Below, piece after piece: positions 24,973-33,504 of a stretch of 64,000 nt of DNA. The stretch comes from Hydrogenimonas cancrithermarum (GTDB lineage Bacteria; Campylobacterota; Campylobacteria; Campylobacterales; Hydrogenimonadaceae): the NCBI RefSeq assembly GCF_030296055.1, contig NZ_AP027370.1, positions 1,414,501 to 1,478,500 of the forward strand, read 5' to 3'. A model generated the notes under the pieces. The model searched no databases. It was not told where the DNA came from and worked only from the letters and a program-made list of their open reading frames with translations. A program made the position numbers and the translations under genes. Numbering within the stretch: the first letter of the stretch is position 1; each line of letters opens with the position of its first letter.

Positions 24973-26370
24973 ATGATTCAAAAAACATTGCTTGTTTCTA
25001 CCGTATTGGCAGCTTCGCTGATGGCGGGAAGCATAAACTTCAAAGAGGCTCCGGCCGCGACTCGGGTGATGCCGGAAGCGGGCAAGGTTCTGTCGTTCAA
25101 CAGGGCGATCGAGCATGCGAGCAAATGCGTCGTCAACATTTCGGCCAAAAAACGGGTGCGCCAGAATATCCCGCAGGCGTTTATGGACCCCTTCTTCCGA
25201 CAGTTTTTCAATATGCCATTCGGGCAGATGATGCCCAGAGAACGTATCCAAAGGTCTCTGGGGTCCGGTGTCGTCGTCACTTCGGACGGTTACATCATCA
25301 CAAACAACCATGTCGTCGACGGGGCCGATGAGGTGCATGTAACCCTTCCGGGAAGCTCCAAAGAGTATACGGCGAAGATTGTCGGGAGCGATCCGAAAAC
25401 CGATATCGCCGTCATCAAGATCGATGCGCGAGATCTTCCGACAATCCAGGTGGGCGATTCCGATGCGCTGAAAACCGGTGACCTGGTCTTCGCCATCGGC
25501 AACCCTTTCGGAGTCGGAGAGAGCGTGAGCCAGGGAATCATTTCGGCACTTGGAAAAGACAGTGTCGGGATCAACCAGTACGAAAATTTCATCCAGACCG
25601 ATGCGGCGATCAACCCGGGCAACAGTGGCGGGGCGCTGGTCGACAGCCGTGGCGTTCTGATCGGTATCAACAGTGCCATCATCACCCGCAGCGGTGCCAA
25701 TAACGGGATCGGATTCGCGATCCCCGTCAATATGGTCAAACGCGTGGCGACGCAGTTGATCGAACACGGTAAAGTGGAGTATGGCTACCTTGGTGTCAGT
25801 ATCAGTAATCTGACCCCCGATCTGCAAAAAGTCTACAAAAACAAGGAGGGTGCCGTTATCCTCGATGTCGAGAAGGATGCCCCCGCCGCCAAGGCGGGCC
25901 TGAGGCGCGGCGACCTGATTATCAAAGTCGACGAGACACCGATCAAGGATGCCAGCGATCTGAAAAACGCGATCGGGTCGATTCCGCCTGGCAAAGAGGT
26001 GACACTCACATATGAACGCAACAAAAGTGTCAAAACGATTAAAGTGAAGCTGGCGAAATTTCCGGAGTCCAAACTCAAAGTCGAAGGGGACAAAGGGTTT
26101 GTCGACGGGTTGACATTGCAGAATATCACACCGCAGATTCGAAATCAGATCGGTATTCCCGATGATATTCAAGGTGTGATCGTCTCCGAAGTGAAACCGG
26201 AGAGCAAAGCCGATAAAGCGGGTTTTATGCCCGGAGACATTATCATTCAGATTGAAGATACGATGATCAAAGATGTGGCCGATGTCGAGCGTGCGATGAA
26301 GAAATATCCCGGAAGCAAACGGGTCTATATCAATCGAAGAGGCATGATCCGCATTCTGGTCGTCGATTAG
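24973..26370 (+). CDS. htrA: periplasmic serine protease/chaperone (HtrA/DegP family)
   Basis: A 465-residue protein with a cleavable signal peptide (MIQKTLLVSTVLAASLMAGS), a trypsin-like domain and two PDZ domains (about 280 to 370 and 385 to 465). The triad is His in IITNNHVVD, Asp in PKTDIAVIK and Ser in NPGNSGGALVD. It degrades and refolds misfolded periplasmic proteins; in Campylobacter and Helicobacter it also cleaves host E-cadherin, which is not implied here. Nine bases separate it from the response regulator, and the two-component system that follows may be co-transcribed with it. An ATG at 24973 follows AAAGGAGCG. Confidence 0.96.
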   Translation: MIQKTLLVSTVLAASLMAGSINFKEAPAATRVMPEAGKVLSFNRAIEHASKCVVNISAKKRVRQNIPQAFMDPFFRQFFNMPFGQMMPRERIQRSLGSGVVVTSDGYIITNNHVVDGADEVHVTLPGSSKEYTAKIVGSDPKTDIAVIKIDARDLPTIQVGDSDALKTGDLVFAIGNPFGVGESVSQGIISALGKDSVGINQYENFIQTDAAINPGNSGGALVDSRGVLIGINSAIITRSGANNGIGFAIPVNMVKRVATQLIEHGKVEYGYLGVSISNLTPDLQKVYKNKEGAVILDVEKDAPAAKAGLRRGDLIIKVDETPIKDASDLKNAIGSIPPGKEVTLTYERNKSVKTIKVKLAKFPESKLKVEGDKGFVDGLTLQNITPQIRNQIGIPDDIQGVIVSEVKPESKADKAGFMPGDIIIQIEDTMIKDVADVERAMKKYPGSKRVYINRRGMIRILVVD

Positions 26371-26378
26371 GGAGAGAC

Positions 26379-27053
26379 ATGGTCAAGGTGTTGATGATCG
26401 AGGACGATGAAGAGCTTGCGGAGATTCTGAGCGAATATCTGCAGCGTTTCAACATCGAAACGGTAAGCGTCTCCGATCCTTTTTTGGGTCTGAGCGAACT
26501 CGAAACGCAACCGTTCGACCTGGTGATCCTCGACCTTACGCTTCCGGGTATGGACGGCCTGGAGGTGTGCGAACAGATCCGCAAAAAAAACAACATCCCC
26601 ATTATCATCTCCTCTGCCAGAAACGATCTGACCGACAAGATCGTGGGGCTCGAAAAGGGGGCCGACGACTACCTCCCCAAGCCCTACGACCCCAGAGAGC
26701 TGGTGGCCCGCATCAAGACGATTCTCCGCCGCATCGGGCGAGAAAAGAGCGACGAGGGGCAAAAGGGGAGCGAACTGAAGCTCGATCCGGTGACGAAAAT
26801 GATCTATTTCCGGGGGGAGCCGCTCCATCTGACCGCAGCCGAATACGGCATTCTCGCCTATTTGCTCGAACATGCCAACGAGGTGGTCTCCAGAGAAGAC
26901 CTCATCTACAGTGTCGATGCGATTCATGAAGAGAGTTCGCTCAAGAGCATCGACGTCATCATCAGCCGTATCCGGCACAAACTGGAAGACAATCCCAAGC
27001 AGCCACGCTTCATACGGTCAGTTCGCGGGCTGGGGTACCGGCTCACTCCATGA
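26379..27053 (+). CDS. OmpR-family response regulator
   Basis: A 224-residue regulator. Receiver domain 1 to 118 has the acidic pair DDEE near the start, phosphoacceptor Asp in VILDLTLPGMDG, Thr/Ser SSA and Lys in PKPYDPREL. The winged-helix DNA-binding domain (about 128 to 222) shows LHLTAAEYGILAYL and RHKLEDNPKQPRFIRSVRGLGYRL. It is transcribed with htrA upstream and the sensor kinase downstream, with which it overlaps. The pair resembles ArsR/ArsS-type systems of Helicobacter; a role in envelope or acid stress is inferred from the htrA neighbour. No operator sites are identified. Confidence 0.92.
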   Translation: MVKVLMIEDDEELAEILSEYLQRFNIETVSVSDPFLGLSELETQPFDLVILDLTLPGMDGLEVCEQIRKKNNIPIIISSARNDLTDKIVGLEKGADDYLPKPYDPRELVARIKTILRRIGREKSDEGQKGSELKLDPVTKMIYFRGEPLHLTAAEYGILAYLLEHANEVVSREDLIYSVDAIHEESSLKSIDVIISRIRHKLEDNPKQPRFIRSVRGLGYRLTP

Positions 27054-28264
27054 GACGCGTTTCGATTTTCGTCTTTATCGCGGCGATTTTCGCGATCGCC
27101 TTTCTCGCGGCCGGTACGGCTTTCTACTTCTACGGCGTCAACGACAAGTATCGCCATTCGCAGATGATGGTGCAGCGAAATATCCTCTTTGCACAAAATA
27201 TCCTGCTGCGGCTCGAGCGGGGCAACATGGCCGAACAGATCGAAGAGACGGCCCGAAAGTACGGAATGAAGTGGGTCAAAGATGAAAAAGATGGAATCAG
27301 GCTGCTCAAGGGTGCGAAACTTCTAGGGCGTCAGCCGACACCGTTCGGGTTTATCGATATGCTTCAAAAAGAGGGCCACATCTATCTTCTGATCAATGCC
27401 TTCGGACGGTTGATACTCTTCGAAGATGAGAGGTATAGACCGTATGATCCCAAAGTCGTATGGGTCTACTTCGTTCTGACGGCGTTTGTCATGCTGATGA
27501 TCTTCTGGGCCATCTGGTTCAAGTTGAGGCCGCTCAAGTCGCTCCAGCAGTGCATTCGAAAGTTTGGAGAGGGAGAGCTCGATATCCATTGCAAGATCGA
27601 AGGAAGCGACGAAATTGCGCAGGTCTCTCAGGCGATAGACGAAGCGATCGGACGTATCCGTATGTTGATCAACTCCAGAAACCTATTTATCAGAAATATC
27701 ATGCATGAGCTGAAGACGCCTCTGACCAAGGGGTTGCTGACAGTTCAGATGCTGCCCGAATCGAAACAGAAGGAGCGGCTCGAACGCATCTTTATGCGCC
27801 TGGACAGTACAATCAGCGAATTTGGAACGATCGAACAGCTCAGTAGCGGAAAGTTCCCGCTAAAAATCCGCCCCGTGACGATGGAGGATTTGGTCGACCA
27901 GGCGATCGATCTGGCGATGATCGAAAAAGAGCGCGGCAGTTACGATATCGCCCCCGTGCGTATCGAAGCCGATTTCAAGCTTTTGAGTATCGCACTCAAA
28001 AATCTGATCGACAATGCGGTCAAATACTCCTCCGATCGGAGCTTCCATCTTGCCGCCGGTAAAGAAGGGATCGTCGTCGAAAGCAGCGGCAATCCACTGG
28101 AGTACCCGCTGAGTTACTATATTCAGCCCTATACACAGGGGAACGAGGCGATCAGCGGTCTTGGGCTCGGTCTTTACATTGTTGATATGATCGCCAAAGC
28201 GCACGGTTTTAGGTTCGAATACAGATATGAAGGGAAGAAAAACAGATTTATAATCAAATTTTAA
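27050..28264 (+). CDS. sensor histidine kinase
   Basis: A 404-residue membrane kinase. Membrane helices at about 5 to 25 and 138 to 158 (VVWVYFVLTAFVMLMIFWAIWF) enclose a short periplasmic sensor domain of about 110 residues; a HAMP segment follows (RPLKSLQQCIRKFGEGELDI). The H-box is NIMHELKTPLTKG, the N-box LIDNAVKYSS, and the G-box GLGLGLYIVD; the F-box and nucleotide-binding region are short but complete. The ATG overlaps the regulator's stop (TCCATGAG), and the stop is followed by a tRNA promoter. Length and lack of a large input domain suggest a small-ligand or membrane-state sensor. Confidence 0.92.
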   Translation: MRRVSIFVFIAAIFAIAFLAAGTAFYFYGVNDKYRHSQMMVQRNILFAQNILLRLERGNMAEQIEETARKYGMKWVKDEKDGIRLLKGAKLLGRQPTPFGFIDMLQKEGHIYLLINAFGRLILFEDERYRPYDPKVVWVYFVLTAFVMLMIFWAIWFKLRPLKSLQQCIRKFGEGELDIHCKIEGSDEIAQVSQAIDEAIGRIRMLINSRNLFIRNIMHELKTPLTKGLLTVQMLPESKQKERLERIFMRLDSTISEFGTIEQLSSGKFPLKIRPVTMEDLVDQAIDLAMIEKERGSYDIAPVRIEADFKLLSIALKNLIDNAVKYSSDRSFHLAAGKEGIVVESSGNPLEYPLSYYIQPYTQGNEAISGLGLGLYIVDMIAKAHGFRFEYRYEGKKNRFIIKF

Positions 28265-28275
28265 AGATTTTGAGG

Positions 28276-28281
28276 TATAAT
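28276..28281 (+). promoter_or_regulatory. -10 element for tRNA-Lys/tRNA-Asp
   Basis: TATAAT just after the histidine kinase stop and 14 bases before tRNA-Lys. No clear -35 is seen, which is normal for sigma-70 promoters of Campylobacterota. Confidence 0.6.
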
Positions 28282-28294
28282 TTCGGTCTCATAT

Positions 28295-28370
<76 letters not shown>

Positions 28371-28399
28371 CGATAATTTCTATCTGTCTATTCTTTGGT

Positions 28400-28476
28400 G
28401 CGGTGGTAGTTCAGTTGGTTAGAATACCGCCCTGTCACGGCGGGGGTCGCGAGTTCGAGTCTCGTCCACCGCGCCA
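28400..28476 (+). tRNA. tRNA-Asp (anticodon GTC)
   Basis: Acceptor GCGGTGG/CCACCGC, anticodon loop CTGTCAC, T-arm GAGTTCGAGTC, discriminator G, encoded CCA. It is 29 bases after tRNA-Lys and four bases from the convergent YdcF-type gene. Confidence 0.96.
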
Positions 28477-28479
28477 TTC

Positions 28480-29259
28480 CTACTTGTTTTTCATCTCTCT
28501 CAGTTTCACTTTTATCGAACCGAAAAATTCATGCATGGCGCGATAGCTGTTTAACAATGCCCACATCGATGGGAAGAGATCGGTCGACTGAACCCCTTTT
28601 TTATCGATGTCCGTATAGAAATTGGTTGCAGCCGGATAGAGGTTTTTCGCACCGGCGAGCCGGAAAAGCGCCAAAGCACGTTTCATATGGTAGGCGGAAG
28701 TGACAACGACGATAACCGGTTCCTTTTTGCCGATCATTTTCATCGTCAACTGGGCGTTTTCATAGGTGTCGTGGCTTTTGGTCTCTCCGATGATGGCAAA
28801 GTGGTCGGTGAAGTGGTCCGATACGTTGAGGTCCGCTTTCAAGATCGGCTGCAGCGTTTCAAGGGAATCGAGAAGCGCCAGAAACTCGTTGTAGCCATCT
28901 TCTCCGTTTCCGCTTACGATAACGGGTATGTCCATTTTTTTCGCAATGCTAAGGCCATAGATCGCCCGTTTGAAAGACTCGTCCATAAGGGGTATCGGCG
29001 TACCTCTCCTATTGCCTCCTCCGAGCGTGACGACGGCATCTGCATGATCGGGGAGCTGGGTGGATATGAAGGGCGCTTCATAAAAAGCGAGAAGTCTGTC
29101 GGCGATCGGGTGAATGCTGAGCCCGTAAAGAAAGAGCGCGGCTGCGGCAAGCAGCCATCGGAGTTTTTTGGCAAAAAATGCCGAAGCCGCCAGAATGGTG
29201 ATGAAAAGCCCCGGCGGCAGGAAAAAGGCGGTGAAGATTTTTGAGACGATGTAGATCAA
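28480..29259 (-). CDS. YdcF/ElyC-type DUF218 membrane protein
   Basis: A 259-residue protein with two N-terminal hydrophobic segments (about 8 to 25 and 30 to 48) and a C-terminal DUF218 domain. The domain shows ADAVVTLGGGNRR, IPVIVSGNGEDG, ETKSHDTYENAQ and VVTSAYHMKRALALF, the conserved pattern of YdcF/SanA/ElyC proteins with an N-terminal Rossmann-like fold. ElyC and SanA are linked to envelope integrity and peptidoglycan or ECA lipid-carrier recycling in enterics; the activity here is not established. The ATG is coupled to purM (four-base overlap), although no pathway link is obvious. Confidence 0.85.
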   Translation of the reverse strand: MIYIVSKIFTAFFLPPGLFITILAASAFFAKKLRWLLAAAALFLYGLSIHPIADRLLAFYEAPFISTQLPDHADAVVTLGGGNRRGTPIPLMDESFKRAIYGLSIAKKMDIPVIVSGNGEDGYNEFLALLDSLETLQPILKADLNVSDHFTDHFAIIGETKSHDTYENAQLTMKMIGKKEPVIVVVTSAYHMKRALALFRLAGAKNLYPAATNFYTDIDKKGVQSTDLFPSMWALLNSYRAMHEFFGSIKVKLREMKNK

Positions 29260-30251
29260 AAGAGTGTGACACCTTTTTCGCCCAGTTTCAACTCGCCGAT
29301 GAGATATCCGTCGCTATCGGCAAGAACGCTCTCAACATGTTCCGGACTGACGACAAGTACCATACCCACACCCATATTGAAAGTTCTAAACATCTCCTCT
29401 TTCTCGACATGTTTGCCGATCAGTTCGAAGATCGGAAGCACTTTGATTTTGGAGGTATCGATGACGGCGTGCATGTTTTCGGGCAGTACGCGTGGCAAAT
29501 TTTCGACCAATCCCCCACCGGTGATGTGTGCGAGCGCGTTGATGCGCTCTTTCAGCGCTTTGAAAGTCTTGACATAGATGCGCGTCGGTGTCAGCAGCGT
29601 GTCGATGAGCGGTTTGCCGTCGAACTCGTCGTCAAATTGCATGTCCAGTTTTTCAAAAAGAAGTTTTCGAACGAGTGAAAAACCGTTGGAGTGGATGCCG
29701 CTGCTCGGCAGGGCGACAAGGAGGTCTCCCTCTTTGACATGAGCGAGTCGGTTCATTTCGCTCTTTTCGGCGATACCGACCGAAAAGCCGGCGAGATCGA
29801 AATCTTCTTCGCTGTACATTCCGGGCATCTCCGCCGTTTCGCCGCCGATCAGGGCGCATTCGCTCTGGCGGCACCCTTCCGCGATCCCTTCGACGACCGC
29901 TTTGGCATCTTCGACTTTCAGTTTGCCCGTGGCGTAGTAGTCGAGGAAGAAGAGGGGGGTTCCGAAGTTGCAGATGAGATCGTTGACACACATCGCGACA
30001 AGGTCGACACCGACCGTGTCCAGCTTCTTGCTCTCGATTGCGAGTTTCAGTTTCGTTCCCACGCCGTCGGTAGCGGCGAGCATCACAGGCTCTTTGTATC
30101 CTCCAGGCAGGGCGTAGGCGCCGGCGAACGAGCCGATACCGCCGATCACATTCTTGTCGAACGTCGACTTGACGGCGGGTTTGATCGCTTCGACAAAAGC
30201 GTTGCCCGCGTCGATATCGACACCGGCGTCTTTGTAGCTGACATTACTCAT
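29256..30251 (-). CDS. purM: phosphoribosylformylglycinamidine cyclo-ligase
   Basis: A 331-residue AIR synthetase. Typical family parts: YKDAGVDIDAGN at the start, GGIGSFAGAY, MLAATDGVGTKLKLA, GGETAEMPGMY, and a late TGGGLVENLPRVL. It closes the imidazole ring to form AIR in purine synthesis, using ATP. The start is set at the ATG at 30251 (SNVSYKDAG); a GTG two codons earlier is possible. It overlaps the small YgaP-like gene by eight bases. The other purine gene here, purB, is far away. Confidence 0.95.
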   Translation of the reverse strand: MSNVSYKDAGVDIDAGNAFVEAIKPAVKSTFDKNVIGGIGSFAGAYALPGGYKEPVMLAATDGVGTKLKLAIESKKLDTVGVDLVAMCVNDLICNFGTPLFFLDYYATGKLKVEDAKAVVEGIAEGCRQSECALIGGETAEMPGMYSEEDFDLAGFSVGIAEKSEMNRLAHVKEGDLLVALPSSGIHSNGFSLVRKLLFEKLDMQFDDEFDGKPLIDTLLTPTRIYVKTFKALKERINALAHITGGGLVENLPRVLPENMHAVIDTSKIKVLPIFELIGKHVEKEEMFRTFNMGVGMVLVVSPEHVESVLADSDGYLIGELKLGEKGVTLF

Positions 30252-30483
30252 CGTCACTCTTTTCTTTATCCCATTTGCAAGGTCCGAAAACTTTGTTGAA
30301 GAACCATAGAGAGGGGCAGAAGTTGGTGAAAGCCCAGACCAGCATCATGATCATGATGAAGACCTGCAACGCTACGCCGATTTTAAAAGAGAGGGCGTCG
30401 CCTGCAGCGCCCTGCGCCAGGAACATCAAGGCGATTCCAAGCATGATCGCGGTCAAAATACGTTGAACTTTTTCAGCACACAT
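30244..30483 (-). CDS. YgaP-type DUF2892 small membrane protein
   Basis: A 79-residue protein with two hydrophobic helices (about 9 to 30 and 33 to 52), a short connecting loop, and a C-terminal tail FCPSLWFFNKVFGPCKWDKEKSDDE with two Cys. The arrangement is that of the DUF2892 transmembrane domain, which elsewhere is fused to a rhodanese in YgaP; here the rhodanese part is missing. Role unknown. It is translationally coupled to purM and has GGAGGCAAC just before its ATG. Confidence 0.75.
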   Translation of the reverse strand: MCAEKVQRILTAIMLGIALMFLAQGAAGDALSFKIGVALQVFIMIMMLVWAFTNFCPSLWFFNKVFGPCKWDKEKSDDE

Positions 30484-30525
30484 CGTGTTGCCTCCATTAC
30501 GAAAAATTTGTAAAATTATATCATA

Positions 30526-30831
30526 TTAAGTATCGGACAGATGTTTTTGAATCGAAGCGATCTTCTGCCTCATCCGCCCCGATTTTCCTTTGCGTATATC
30601 CATCTTGATCGTCGTATAGACACGGTTGCAGTCGGGTTCCAGGACGGAATAGGCGAGGTTGATCACGTTTGTAGCCTCTTCGACCGTATCGCATTCGAAA
30701 ATGGTACCCATCGGTGTGAGCTGGTGCTCGATACCGTGCTCCCTGAAAATTTTCATAATACGGCTGACATAAGCGCTTACACTCTCGCCTTTGTCGGTCG
30801 GAAACATCGCAAACTCTACCAGTGCACTCAT
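30526..30831 (-). CDS. MTH1187-type thiamin-binding protein
   Basis: A 101-residue protein of the UPF0045/MTH1187 family: SALVEFAMFPTDKGESVSAYV at the start, HQLTPMGTIFE, and VYTTIKMDIRKG, the ferredoxin-like fold with repeated strand-helix pairs. Related proteins (YkoF, MTH1187) bind thiamin or hydroxymethylpyrimidine. An uptake or sensing role is possible; no thi gene is adjacent (thiG is 30 kb away). Transcribed alone, divergent from the small membrane protein at 30.9 kb. Confidence 0.82.
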   Translation of the reverse strand: MSALVEFAMFPTDKGESVSAYVSRIMKIFREHGIEHQLTPMGTIFECDTVEEATNVINLAYSVLEPDCNRVYTTIKMDIRKGKSGRMRQKIASIQKHLSDT

Positions 30832-30891
30832 ATTCTCTCCTTAACAGTTTTTCGTTATTATATGCAACTTATATTTTGGATGGTTTTCATC

Positions 30892-31188
30892 GTGAGACAA
30901 AGCGGTAAAGTTCAGCTTCTATTTTGGCTTTTTTCGTTCTCTATAATGCTCTTTGTCTGGATCCTCTGGACAGTGGTTCAGACCTTTATCCTGACAGAAC
31001 CGCAGATGGAGCTTCCTCAGGAGAGAGTTGCGCTCATCTTCATCCTTTACGGGATTTTGGTCCTCTTTGTACTTGCCGGCACCGTTGTTTCGATATTTAT
31101 CAACAACAAACGCTATACCAATCGTTTCGGCGCGCTCTTTCTGGTTATATTTATATCCTTTCTTGCCGGAAAAAGTATCTTCGGATAG
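30892..31188 (+). CDS. small two- to three-span membrane protein, unknown function
   Basis: A 98-residue protein with hydrophobic stretches at about 7 to 28 (FWLFSFSIMLFVWILWTVVQ), 44 to 65 (ALIFILYGILVLFVLAGTVVSIF) and 79 to 97 (ALFLVIFISFLAGKSIFG). No conserved catalytic residues are seen. The family is unknown. The start is uncertain: a GTG at 30892 has GGATGG eight bases before it, while ATG at 30862 would add about ten residues without an obvious ribosome-binding site. Confidence 0.6.
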   Translation: MRQSGKVQLLFWLFSFSIMLFVWILWTVVQTFILTEPQMELPQERVALIFILYGILVLFVLAGTVVSIFINNKRYTNRFGALFLVIFISFLAGKSIFG

Positions 31189-31193
31189 TTAAA

Positions 31194-31215
31194 ACCGCTT
31201 TAAAGCGATTTTGAT
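31194..31215 (+). terminator. palindromic terminator-like sequence
   Basis: The stretch AAAACCGCTTTAAAGCGATTTT is nearly self-complementary around TTAAA and ends in four T. It sits between the small membrane protein and speE, and a possible -10 (GATACAAT) follows. Confidence 0.45.
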
Positions 31216-31249
31216 ACAATCATTCCAATTTTAAAATCTGGAGCGAGAT

Positions 31250-32065
31250 ATGTGGTTGACTCAGGGAGTCGTTGATATTGTAAAAAACGAAATCAAGGTG
31301 AAAGAGAAGCTGTTTGAGCGAGATGGTGTCGAAGTTTTCGATTCTGGTTATTTCGGAAAAATTCTTGTCGCCGACGATGTGGCGCTCTACTGCGAGCACG
31401 ACAGTATGATGCGTCACGAGATAGCGGCACATACCGCCATGTGCTCACACGAGGAACCCAGGCGTGTTCTCGTCGTCGATGGCGGAGACGGAGCGATTGC
31501 GGCGGAGCTGTTGAAACACAAAGATATCACGATCGATGTCGTCGAGCGCGACAAGGATATCGTCGATGCGGCGAAAGCTTTCGGCCGTTACGACAAGGTG
31601 TTCGACGATGCGCGTGTCAATCTGACGGTTGGCGATACACTCTCGTTTCTCGCCGAAGCGAAAGAGGGGACGTACGACATCGTCATTGTCAACCGTTTCG
31701 ACGAGATCTATCTCAATGACAAAGCCGTTATGGCACATGTCAACCGTATATTGACAGAAAAAGGTCTGGTCGTCATGGATGCAAGCAGCCAGCTTTTCGA
31801 TATGGCAGGACACAAAGAGGTGCTGTCGGCCCTTTGCGACGCGTTCAAGATCGTCATGCCGTTCCGCTACACCTCGATGGTTCGCACCGGAAATGAACAG
31901 TGGTTCGCACTCGGCAGCAAGTTTTTCCATCCGACAGCCGATGTCAATCTTCAGCGTGCCGACCTGACCGACGGATTCGAGTGGTATAACAGCGATATCC
32001 ATATCGCCCAGTTCGCACTGCCGACTGCGACATTCGATCTCTTGAAAGAGCATATCAAACGCTAA
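31250..32065 (+). CDS. speE: spermidine synthase-like protein
   Basis: A 271-residue aminopropyltransferase. Family parts: LFDSGYFG-like EVFDSGYFGKILVAD, HDSMMRHEIAAHTAM, the SAM-binding VLVVDGGDGAIAAELLKH, and YDIVIVNRFDEIY where the catalytic Asp is expected. In C. jejuni and other Campylobacterota SpeE transfers aminopropyl from decarboxylated SAM to putrescine; this copy lacks the typical third Gly of GGGDGG (DGGDGAI), as is common for the clade. The stop TAA is immediately followed by coaE with a one-base overlap. Upstream is the palindrome and a GATACAAT -10. Confidence 0.88.
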   Translation: MWLTQGVVDIVKNEIKVKEKLFERDGVEVFDSGYFGKILVADDVALYCEHDSMMRHEIAAHTAMCSHEEPRRVLVVDGGDGAIAAELLKHKDITIDVVERDKDIVDAAKAFGRYDKVFDDARVNLTVGDTLSFLAEAKEGTYDIVIVNRFDEIYLNDKAVMAHVNRILTEKGLVVMDASSQLFDMAGHKEVLSALCDAFKIVMPFRYTSMVRTGNEQWFALGSKFFHPTADVNLQRADLTDGFEWYNSDIHIAQFALPTATFDLLKEHIKR

Positions 32066-32655
32066 TGGCATTCAAGCACGCAGTCGCCCTCACGGGTGGT
32101 ATCGCCAGCGGCAAATCGACCGCCTGCAACCTTCTGAAGCTCTATGGCCTGCGCATCATCGATGCCGATGCGATCGCACGTCAGATACTCGACGACGAAG
32201 CCGATGCGGTGGCCGAACTTTTCGGAGACGAATATGTCGCCGACGGGAAGGTCGACCGCAAGCGACTCGGTCAGCTGATCTTCTCGGACAAAGAGGCCCG
32301 CAAGCAGCTCGAGGTGCTTCTGCATCCTAAAATCCGTGAAGAGATTGTCCGCCAGAGCGAAGTTCAGGATAGGCTCGGAGGACCGTATATTGTCGATATT
32401 CCCCTCTTTTTCGAAACGGGCAGTTACCCGATCGAAAAGGTCATCGTCGTCTATGCCCCGCGCGAAACCCAGAAAAAGAGGCTGATCGAACGTGAAGGGC
32501 TTGGCGAAGAGGAGGCGGAAGCGCGTCTGAATGCACAGATCGATATCGAAGAGAAACGAAAAAAGGCGACATGGGTCATCGACAATAGCCAAAACCTTAA
32601 ACATCTACAGCGTGAAACGGAACGCATCTTCAACCAGATCACCAATTCAAGGTAA
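32065..32655 (+). CDS. coaE: dephospho-CoA kinase
   Basis: A 196-residue P-loop kinase: GGIASGKSTACNLLKLYG, the substrate region IIDADAIARQIL, KEARKQLEVLLHPKIREEI, DIPLFFETG and QKKRLIEREGLGEEEAEARLNAQ are the whole CoaE pattern. It phosphorylates dephospho-CoA to CoA, the last step of CoA synthesis. Directly coupled to speE. Confidence 0.95.
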   Translation: MAFKHAVALTGGIASGKSTACNLLKLYGLRIIDADAIARQILDDEADAVAELFGDEYVADGKVDRKRLGQLIFSDKEARKQLEVLLHPKIREEIVRQSEVQDRLGGPYIVDIPLFFETGSYPIEKVIVVYAPRETQKKRLIEREGLGEEEAEARLNAQIDIEEKRKKATWVIDNSQNLKHLQRETERIFNQITNSR

Positions 32656-32700
32656 TCCAATTAATAATCCCGCTTAATATAAGCAACTCTTAAGCTATGG

Positions 32701-32706
32701 TATAAT
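32701..32706 (+). promoter_or_regulatory. -10 element upstream of dapF
   Basis: TATAAT in the 93-base gap between coaE and dapF, about 43 bases before the ATG. No consensus -35. Confidence 0.5.
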
Positions 32707-32748
32707 CGCGCCAATTTTATTCCGGGCTCTCCGGAGTGTTGGGAGGCT

Positions 32749-33504
32749 GTGATGACCGTAGCGAAATATTCTGCAAGCGGCAACGACTTTGTCATATTTC
32801 ATACCTTTGTCAAGAAAGAGCGAAACGGATTGGCGCAAACGCTTTGTCATCGACAAGAAGGCGTGGGTGCGGATGGGCTGATCGTACTGCTTCCGCATGA
32901 GAGATATGACTTCGAGTGGCAGTTTTACAATGCCGATGGCAGTGTCGCCGCCATGTGCGGCAACGGAAGCCGCGCCGCTGCACACTACGCTTTCAGCCGT
33001 GGTCTGGCGCCGAACCGGATGCGTTTTTTGACAGGTGCCGGCGTCATCGAAGCCGAAGTTGACGGCAGCATTGTCACCAGCGAGCTGACACCGCCGCAAA
33101 TCATTGACAAAAATATCGAAGCATTTGAAAAAACATGGTGGCTGGTCGATACGGGAGTGCCTCATCTTGTCGCATTCGTTGACAAGGTCGACAGTTTCGA
33201 TCTTCGGGAGGCGAGGGAGCTTCGCCGGCAATACGATGCCAATGTCAATATTGCAGCGATCGAAGGGGGCCTTCTTCGTGTCCGCACGTATGAAAGAGGC
33301 GTGGAAAACGAGACATTGGCGTGCGGAACCGGAATGGCGGCGTGCTTTTATCGCGGAAACCAAGAAGGCAAAGTGGGTGACTGCATCGCCGTAATGCCTG
33401 CAAGCGGCGAAAGGCTTGAACTTGCAAAAAAAGGGGACACCTTGACACTCAAAGGCGAAGTGCGTCATACATTCGACGCGATGATGGAGCGAGATTTTGA
33501 CTAA
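32749..33504 (+). CDS. dapF: diaminopimelate epimerase
   Basis: A 251-residue epimerase with the two catalytic cysteines in AAMCGNGSRAAAHYA and LACGTGMAAC. ASGNDFV, FYNADGSVA and VPHLVAFVD-like VDTGVPHLVAFVD are also conserved. It interconverts LL- and meso-diaminopimelate for peptidoglycan and lysine synthesis. It overlaps the following glucosaminidase gene by eight bases, a coherent cell-wall pair. Confidence 0.95.
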   Translation: MMTVAKYSASGNDFVIFHTFVKKERNGLAQTLCHRQEGVGADGLIVLLPHERYDFEWQFYNADGSVAAMCGNGSRAAAHYAFSRGLAPNRMRFLTGAGVIEAEVDGSIVTSELTPPQIIDKNIEAFEKTWWLVDTGVPHLVAFVDKVDSFDLREARELRRQYDANVNIAAIEGGLLRVRTYERGVENETLACGTGMAACFYRGNQEGKVGDCIAVMPASGERLELAKKGDTLTLKGEVRHTFDAMMERDFD